NCBI GenBank assembly: GCA_003516955.1
Contig: DPBN01000334.1
Location: 1-10,058 of the forward strand
Source of the DNA: Armatimonadota bacterium
GTDB lineage: Bacteria; Armatimonadota; Fimbriimonadia; Fimbriimonadales; Fimbriimonadaceae
Reading direction: 5' to 3'
DNA length: 10,058 nucleotides
In this document: piece by piece, positions 5,875 to 10,058 of the stretch
How positions within the stretch are numbered: position 1 is the first letter of the stretch
Layout: each line of letters opens with the position of its first letter
The notes under the pieces: model-generated
Databases searched by the model: none
Told to the model about the DNA's origin: nothing
The model's input: only the letters and a program-made list of their open reading frames with translations
Program-made: the position numbers and the translations under genes

Positions 5875-6501
5875 TCAGTCCGGCAGCCAGACGTAGAAGG
5901 TGGCGCCCTGCCCCGGCACGCTCTCCACCTCCACCTGCCCGGCGTGCCTCTGGACCACGCGCTGCACCAGGGCGAGGCCGATGCCAGTGCCCTCGAACTC
6001 GTCGTTGGAGTGCAGGCGATGGAACGGCTTGAACAGGTTCCCGGCGAACTGCGGGTCGAAGCCCACGCCGTTGTCGCGGAACGCGAGCCAGCGCTTCCCG
6101 TTCCGTCGTACGGTGAAGAACTCGACCTTGGGCGATGGATTCTTGGACGAGTACTTGATCGCGTTCGAGAGCAGGTTCCCGACCAGCACCTGCAGCAGGC
6201 CGGGGTCGCCGCGCACCGAGACGCCCTCCTCGACCACGATCTCCGCCCGGTGGTCGGGGCCTGGGGACTTGCGCATCCGCTCGACCATCTCCTCCAGGCT
6301 CTCCCCTTGGTCGGCGGCCCTGGGCGACGACAGCTCGTTGCCGATCCGGCGCACCATCTCGCTGAGGTCAACCCGTTGCGGCTGGATGGGCTGGCGGGCG
6401 ACCCGCGAAAGGGCGAGCAGGTCGTCGATCAGCTCGCAGTAGTCCTCGGCGTACTCCTTCCGATGGTCGGCGCGGGTTCTCTGGTAACGGTTGAGCGGCA
6501 T
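5875..6501 (-). CDS. Histidine-kinase-like ATPase, short form lacking an H-box
   Basis: This gene encodes 208 residues. ATG 6501 has GGAGGG 4 nt upstream, a strong reason for this start. Residues about 15-50 (ELIDDLLALSRV...VDLSEMV) match the second helix of a kinase dimerisation domain. Residues 85-208 are a complete HATPase_c domain: N box with Asn113 (NLLSNAIKYSS), G1 DNGVGFDP (143-150), F box FKPFHRL (157-163) and G2 GTGIGLAL (171-178), ending in the usual GQGATFYVWLP. The sequence most resembles phytochrome-like or hybrid cytoplasmic kinases. The first dimerisation helix with its phosphoacceptor His is absent: upstream of the start, the frame only runs antisense to ftsE. His13 lies in no H-box context. 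It may phosphorylate a partner's His domain, act as a non-kinase ATPase or regulator, or be a degraded kinase. No response regulator is adjacent. Confidence 0.8.
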   Translation of the reverse strand: MPLNRYQRTRADHRKEYAEDYCELIDDLLALSRVARQPIQPQRVDLSEMVRRIGNELSSPRAADQGESLEEMVERMRKSPGPDHRAEIVVEEGVSVRGDPGLLQVLVGNLLSNAIKYSSKNPSPKVEFFTVRRNGKRWLAFRDNGVGFDPQFAGNLFKPFHRLHSNDEFEGTGIGLALVQRVVQRHAGQVEVESVPGQGATFYVWLPD

Positions 6502-6598
6502 GGATCCCTCCGTTGGGCCGAATGTTCGCAGTCCCACTTTACCTACGCTTTGGGTCTTTCGGCACGCTCCCGTTGCGGGTACGATCCATCGCTGTCGC
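6502..6598. promoter_or_regulatory. Divergent intergenic region between the kinase-like gene and ftsE
   Basis: These 97 bp must hold the promoters of both divergent transcription units unless they are read from farther away. On the plus strand TACGAT (6580-6585) is a fair -10 box; the best -35 candidate at 17 nt spacing (TTTCGG, 6557-6562) is poor. A start of transcription near 6592 would leave an almost leaderless ftsE mRNA. On the minus strand I see the kinase Shine-Dalgarno (6506-6511) and no convincing promoter. Confidence 0.4.
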
Positions 6599-7303
6599 AT
6601 GGAACTCCCTCCCTCCCCCAGCCAGCCGTTGGTGGTGTTCGACCAGGTCGAGGTGAAGTACGCCGACAGGGTCGCGCTGGACGGGGTGTCGTTCGAGGTG
6701 CAGAAGGGCGAGTTCGTGTTCTTCGTCGGCAAGACGGGAGCGGGGAAGAGCACCGTGCTGAAGGTGATCTCGCGCGAGGTGCGCCATACGGGAGGCCGGG
6801 CCCTCCTGAACGGGCGCGAGCTGAACGGCGTGCGACCGTCCGAGGTTCCGCTTCTCCGCCGGCAGATGGGCATCGTGCCCCAGGACTTCGCGCTGCTGGC
6901 TGGCAAGCGGGTGTGGGAGAACGTCGCGTACGCGATGCGGGCGGTCGGCGCGAGCGCCAGGGAGGTGCGGCGAAGGGTGCCGGAGATTCTGGAGCGGGTG
7001 AACATCGGCCATCGGGCCGACGCCTTCCCCCATGAGCTCAGCGGGGGAGAACAGCAGCGGGTGGCCATCGCGAGGGCGCTCATCAACAACCCGGTTCTGC
7101 TTCTGGCGGACGAGCCGACGGGCAACCTGGACCCGGAGCACAGCATCGAGATCATGGAGCTTCTGGCGCAACTGAACGTGCGCGGCACGACGGTGCTGGT
7201 GGCCAGCCACGACATGATGGTTGTCGAGCTGATGGGCAAGAGGGTGATCCGTCTCGAGGCGGGGCGCGTGGTGCCGCCCGTGGAGGGGATGGGCCTTGCT
7301 TGA
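6599..7303 (+). CDS. ftsE: Cell division ATP-binding protein FtsE
   Basis: This gene encodes 234 residues, a normal FtsE length with about nine extra residues at the N-terminus. Walker A is GKTGAGKST (44-52), the Q loop is at Gln95, the ABC signature is LSGGEQQ (147-153), Walker B is LLLADE (167-172) and the switch histidine is His204. FtsE is the cytoplasmic ATPase of the FtsEX complex, which uses ATP to activate periplasmic peptidoglycan hydrolases rather than to transport a substrate. ftsX follows with an 8-bp overlap, so the pairing is clear. ATG 6599 has no recognisable Shine-Dalgarno; a TACGAT box 13 nt upstream would fit a leaderless or nearly leaderless message. A start farther upstream is unlikely because the added residues would have no family counterpart. 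Confidence 0.95.
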   Translation: MELPPSPSQPLVVFDQVEVKYADRVALDGVSFEVQKGEFVFFVGKTGAGKSTVLKVISREVRHTGGRALLNGRELNGVRPSEVPLLRRQMGIVPQDFALLAGKRVWENVAYAMRAVGASAREVRRRVPEILERVNIGHRADAFPHELSGGEQQRVAIARALINNPVLLLADEPTGNLDPEHSIEIMELLAQLNVRGTTVLVASHDMMVVELMGKRVIRLEAGRVVPPVEGMGLA

Positions 7304-8171
7304 CCACCTGCTGTTCCTCTTCTCGGAGGCGTTCGTGGCCCTCCGCCGGAACCGACTGATGTCGTTCGCCGCGGTGAGCACGGTGGCGGTCTCGCTCTAT
7401 CTGCTCGGCGGCCTGGGCTACGTGTACCTGCGGGTCAGCGAGTACGCCGAGCGCATCCCCGGCCAGTTCGACATGAGGGTCTTCCTGAAGCAGGGGACCA
7501 CCTTCGACCAGATCCGCGAGACCGCGCGGGCCATCCGCGCCATCGACGGCGTGCGGGAGGCGCGGCACATCCCGCGCGAGATCGCTTGGCGGAAGATGCG
7601 CGAGCAGATGCCCAAGGAGACGGAGGGCTTGGAGAACCCGCTCCCCGACGCGTTCAAGGTGACTCTGTCCGACCTGTCGAAGGCCGACCGGGTTCGCGCG
7701 GCCATCGGGCGCCTCCCCGCGGTGGAGCCGAACGGCGTCGTCTACGACGAGGCCGCCCGCCAGTATCTGGATCAGGGGCTGCGGTTCCTGCGGTGGCTGG
7801 GCGGAACGCTCGGCGGCCTGCTCTTCGTGACCGCCGGCGTCCTGATCTACAACGCGATCCAGCTGACGATCCTGGCTCGGGCGCGCGAACTCCGGATCAT
7901 GCAGCTGGTGGGTGCGACGAGGTTCACGGTGTCTATGCCGTTCGTGATCGAGGGCATGATGCACGGGCTGCTCGGCGGGGCACTGGCGAACCTCCTCGTC
8001 TGGGCCTCGCACGTCCACCTCCAGGATCGCCTGTCCAGCCTGCAGGCCACCGCGAACCTGGGCTCTTACCCGGTCGGCTTGGGCTTCGCGGCCTTTTGCG
8101 GCGCTGGAGCCGCCTACGGCGCGGTATGCTCGGTGCTGTCGCTAAGGAAGGCGATGAGGCAGACGACATGA
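7296..8171 (+). CDS. ftsX: Cell division permease-like protein FtsX
   Basis: This gene encodes 291 residues. The start is a TTG at 7296, 7 nt after GGAGGGG (7282-7288) and overlapping the ftsE stop by 8 bp; no ATG or GTG lies before the first membrane helix in this frame. Membrane segments lie near 22-45, 167-190, 213-238 and 260-282. The large loop between the first two (about 46-166) faces the periplasm and carries the family motif NPLPDAFKV (114-122). [15 protein letters not shown] (194-208) is the conserved cytoplasmic loop. FtsX transmits ATP-driven changes of FtsE to hydrolases or their activators through its periplasmic loop. The likely partner is the coiled-coil M23 protein encoded next, whose ATG overlaps this stop (ATGA, 8168-8171). 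Confidence 0.95.
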   Translation: MLDHLLFLFSEAFVALRRNRLMSFAAVSTVAVSLYLLGGLGYVYLRVSEYAERIPGQFDMRVFLKQGTTFDQIRETARAIRAIDGVREARHIPREIAWRKMREQMPKETEGLENPLPDAFKVTLSDLSKADRVRAAIGRLPAVEPNGVVYDEAARQYLDQGLRFLRWLGGTLGGLLFVTAGVLIYNAIQLTILARARELRIMQLVGATRFTVSMPFVIEGMMHGLLGGALANLLVWASHVHLQDRLSSLQATANLGSYPVGLGFAAFCGAGAAYGAVCSVLSLRKAMRQTT

Positions 8172-9304
8172 GGCCGTATTCGGTGCTGCTGGCGGTGGTC
8201 TGCGCGGCGTTGGCGCTCGCCAACCCGGACCGCGCCGCGCCCAAGGCTCCTCGAACGCTCAGCCGGTCGCTGAACAGCATCCGCACGCGCAAGCAGGAGG
8301 CCGTTCGGCAGCTGCAGCAGACCAAGAAGCAGGTTCGCACCGTGAAGGGCGACCTTCGCGAGGTGGACGGGCGCATCCAGGAGGTGCAGCGGCGGCTGGA
8401 AACCACTACCGACCGTCTGGCCGCCGGGAGGGCTCGGCAGGCGCGGCTGAAGGTGGAGCTCGAAGAGGCGCAACGCAGGCTGGAGGCCAAGAGGGAGGAG
8501 GCCCGCCAGCGACTCCGACGCATCTACATGCGCGGCGAGGGGATGGTGCTGGCCGCTCTGGTGGAGTCGCGGAGCCTCGGCGAGCTGGCCTCTAGGCAGT
8601 ACCTCTACGAGTGCATGGCCCGCCAGGACCGCGCGGTGTTCGAGCAGATCGATGCGCTCTGCCGCGACGTGGCCTCCAAGAAGCGCGAAGCCGACGCTCT
8701 GGTGCTTCGCGTCTCGGCCTTGGCGGCCGACCAGAGGCGCGAGCAGGCCGAGCTCCAGCAGGTCCGTGGCCAGAAGTCGCAGCTGCTGGGACAGCTCCTC
8801 GACAAGAAGGAGGACCTGGAGCGCGTGGTGCGGATGCTGGAGGCCGAGGAGCAGGCCATCGAGGCGCGCATCCGGGCCTATTACCGCAACCAGAGCCCTG
8901 GAACCGTGCTCGCCCCGTTCACCGGTCGGTTCTCCAGGCCGGTCGCGGGGTCGATCACCAGCGGGTTCGGAATGCGGTTCCACCCGATCCTCAAGCGGAC
9001 GAGGATGCACACCGGCGTCGACATCTCGGCGCCTTACGGGACGTCCATCCGCGCGGCGGCGGACGGGGTGGTGATCGCGGCGACCTACGGCAACGGCTAC
9101 GGCAACATGGTGATCTTGGACCACGGCGGCGGCTACTCGACCGTGTACGCCCATTGCTCCTCGCTGCTCGTTTCCTCCGGCCAGCGGGTGCGCAGGGGAG
9201 AGCCGATCGCGCGCGTCGGCTCGACGGGCCTGAGCACGGGTCCGCACCTGCACTTCGAGGTGCGGGTGAACGGGCGTCCGGTCAATCCCTTGGGCCGTCT
9301 TTGA
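8168..9304 (+). CDS. Periplasmic coiled-coil M23 peptidase, EnvC type
   Basis: This gene encodes 378 residues. ATG 8168 overlaps the ftsX stop (ATGA), with GAGG 8 nt upstream. Residues 1-18 form a signal peptide ending ALALA. Residues about 30-240 are a long, charged coiled coil rich in Arg, Glu and Gln, interrupted near 120-145, as in EnvC where this part binds FtsX. Residues about 250-378 are a LytM/M23 domain. The zinc and catalytic residues are all present: His281 and Asp285 (HTGVD), His329 (YAHCS), and His360/His362 (HLHFE). E. coli EnvC has a degenerate site and only activates amidases, so this protein may itself cut peptidoglycan cross-links (inference from the intact residues). Gene order ftsE-ftsX-M23 strongly suggests control by FtsEX. 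The 3' end overlaps the convergent acetyltransferase gene by 23 bp. Confidence 0.92.
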   Translation: MRPYSVLLAVVCAALALANPDRAAPKAPRTLSRSLNSIRTRKQEAVRQLQQTKKQVRTVKGDLREVDGRIQEVQRRLETTTDRLAAGRARQARLKVELEEAQRRLEAKREEARQRLRRIYMRGEGMVLAALVESRSLGELASRQYLYECMARQDRAVFEQIDALCRDVASKKREADALVLRVSALAADQRREQAELQQVRGQKSQLLGQLLDKKEDLERVVRMLEAEEQAIEARIRAYYRNQSPGTVLAPFTGRFSRPVAGSITSGFGMRFHPILKRTRMHTGVDISAPYGTSIRAAADGVVIAATYGNGYGNMVILDHGGGYSTVYAHCSSLLVSSGQRVRRGEPIARVGSTGLSTGPHLHFEVRVNGRPVNPLGRL

Positions 9305-9734
9305 GTCGCCTGCCCGGCGGCAGAATCCAGCAAGAGTCGTGCGGCTCCATGCCCACGTGGGGGTAGTACGTCCTCGCAGCGGGGGCTGCCAGCAGGATGA
9401 GCGTCGTTCGCAGCCCGGCGGCCTCGTGCGTCTCGTCGATGAGCCTGCGGCCGATGCCGAGCCCCTGGAACCTCCGGTCCACCGCCAGGTCCGAGAGGTA
9501 GGTGCAGAAGCTGAAGTCGGTCAGGGAGCGCGCCACGCCGATCAGCTCGCCGTCCACGCGGGCCGTGACGAGCACGTCCGCGTTGCGCAACATCGCCTCG
9601 ACGCGCTCCCGTTCCTGCACAGGGCGCCTCTCGGCCAGCCCGGATCGCTCCAGGACGTCGATGAACTCGTCCGCGCCGAGGCCCGGCTCGAGGCTGTAGA
9701 TCGGTTGGGGGTTGCTCATGCTCTGTTGGCTCAC
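9282..9734 (-). CDS. GNAT-family N-acetyltransferase
   Basis: This gene encodes 150 residues from GTG 9734, or 145 from ATG 9719. GTG is preferred because it overlaps the upstream comEA stop as GTGA (9731-9734), a junction type seen elsewhere in this window; neither start has a strong Shine-Dalgarno. The acetyl-CoA-binding motif A is clear: strand [11 protein letters not shown] followed by the pyrophosphate loop QGLGIG (90-95). The later RTYYPHVGM (121-129) is the usual helix-strand end of the fold, where a Tyr often serves as general acid. The enzyme transfers acetyl groups from acetyl-CoA to an amine; the substrate cannot be told and may be a small molecule or a protein N-terminus. It is cytoplasmic. 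Its end runs 23 bp into the convergent M23 gene. Confidence 0.88.
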   Translation of the reverse strand: MSQQSMSNPQPIYSLEPGLGADEFIDVLERSGLAERRPVQERERVEAMLRNADVLVTARVDGELIGVARSLTDFSFCTYLSDLAVDRRFQGLGIGRRLIDETHEAAGLRTTLILLAAPAARTYYPHVGMEPHDSCWILPPGRRLKDGPRD

Positions 9735-10058
9735 AGTCTGACGTAGGGCCGGATGTCCTCCAGTTTCTTTGGCCCGATGCCGCGGACGGCCAGCAGCTCA
9801 TCGACCGAGTTGAACCGGCCGTGCGTTCGGCGGTATTCGAGAATCTTCTCGGCGGTGGCGGGACCCACGCCCGGCAACGCCTGCAGCTGCTCGGCGGTCG
9901 CCGTGTTCAGGGACACCGAGCCCGGCGCGGGTCGCGGTTTGGCGCCGGAGGATTTTGTCGCGGCGGTCGGGGCGGACGCCGCCCCGGCCGAGTAGCTTTG
10001 GGCCGCGGGAGCGTAGGCCGCGTTCACCGGCGGGATGCCGCCGGGCGTCGCCCCCGGA
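9731..10058 (-). CDS. comEA: ComEA-like helix-hairpin-helix DNA-binding protein, C-terminal part
   Basis: The frame is open to the right window edge, so the N-terminus is missing; 108 residues are visible. The first 45 or so are rich in Pro, Ala, Gly and Ser and look like a flexible linker. The last 60 residues hold two helix-hairpin-helix motifs, [20 protein letters not shown] and [21 protein letters not shown], the standard ComEA C-terminal domain that binds DNA through its backbone. In competent bacteria ComEA is anchored in the inner membrane and draws incoming DNA into the periplasm or across the wall. A membrane segment and perhaps an SLBB domain are expected off the window. The alternative is a short soluble HhH protein of unknown role. 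The stop overlaps the acetyltransferase start (GTGA). Confidence 0.85.
   Translation of the reverse strand, partial: PGATPGGIPPVNAAYAPAAQSYSAGAASAPTAATKSSGAKPRPAPGSVSLNTATAEQLQALPGVGPATAEKILEYRRTHGRFNSVDELLAVRGIGPKKLEDIRPYVRL

Noticed and set aside
5875..7239. Kinase-like gene extended upstream to 454 codons
   Set aside because: The extra part lies antisense to ftsE and shows no sensor or H-box; ATG 6501 has a strong Shine-Dalgarno.

Overview
The window looks like chromosomal DNA from a GC-rich bacterium with a Gram-negative-type cell-division and export layout. It has no phage, transposon or CRISPR features. Disulfide oxidation by VKOR instead of DsbB, FtsEX next to an M23 peptidase, a formylglycine sulfatase and ComEA would fit Armatimonadota or a similar deep-branching phylum, but this sequence alone does not settle the taxonomy.

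Left part (2-3217, + strand): an exported-protein/disulfide cluster. It opens with the 3' end of a VKOR-thioredoxin-type gene (2-481), of which only the thioredoxin domain is visible. After a gap with a TATAAT box comes a tight run of four genes. The first (630-770) encodes a 46-residue exported peptide. The second (767-1124) encodes a small Cys-containing exported protein that is out of frame at a run of seven C. The third (1173-2183) encodes a 336-residue exported protein with a C-terminal membrane anchor. The fourth (2180-3217) is a complete VKOR-thioredoxin fusion paralogous to the first gene. Two junctions are GTGA stop/start overlaps. The likely theme is oxidative folding of the co-encoded exported proteins; this is inference.

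Middle (3235-6501, - strand): in transcription order, a short histidine-kinase-like ATPase without a visible phosphoacceptor His, a formylglycine-type sulfatase, a lactate/malate dehydrogenase-family enzyme, and tRNA-Ile(GAT) with encoded CCA. A 10-bp GC hairpin lies between the dehydrogenase and the tRNA. The tRNA also has a good sigma70-type promoter of its own, interleaved with that hairpin.

Right part (6599-9304, + strand): ftsE, ftsX and a periplasmic coiled-coil M23 peptidase of the EnvC type, all overlapping and presumably translationally coupled. FtsEX is the membrane ATPase that controls septal or side-wall peptidoglycan hydrolysis, and the M23 protein is its probable partner. Converging on this operon from the right edge (- strand) are the 3' part of a ComEA-like helix-hairpin-helix DNA-binding protein and a GNAT acetyltransferase, joined by a GTGA overlap. 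The acetyltransferase end overlaps the M23 gene end by 23 bp.

The most unusual part is 480-3217: two VKOR-Trx paralogues flank very small exported proteins, one of them broken at a homopolymer.
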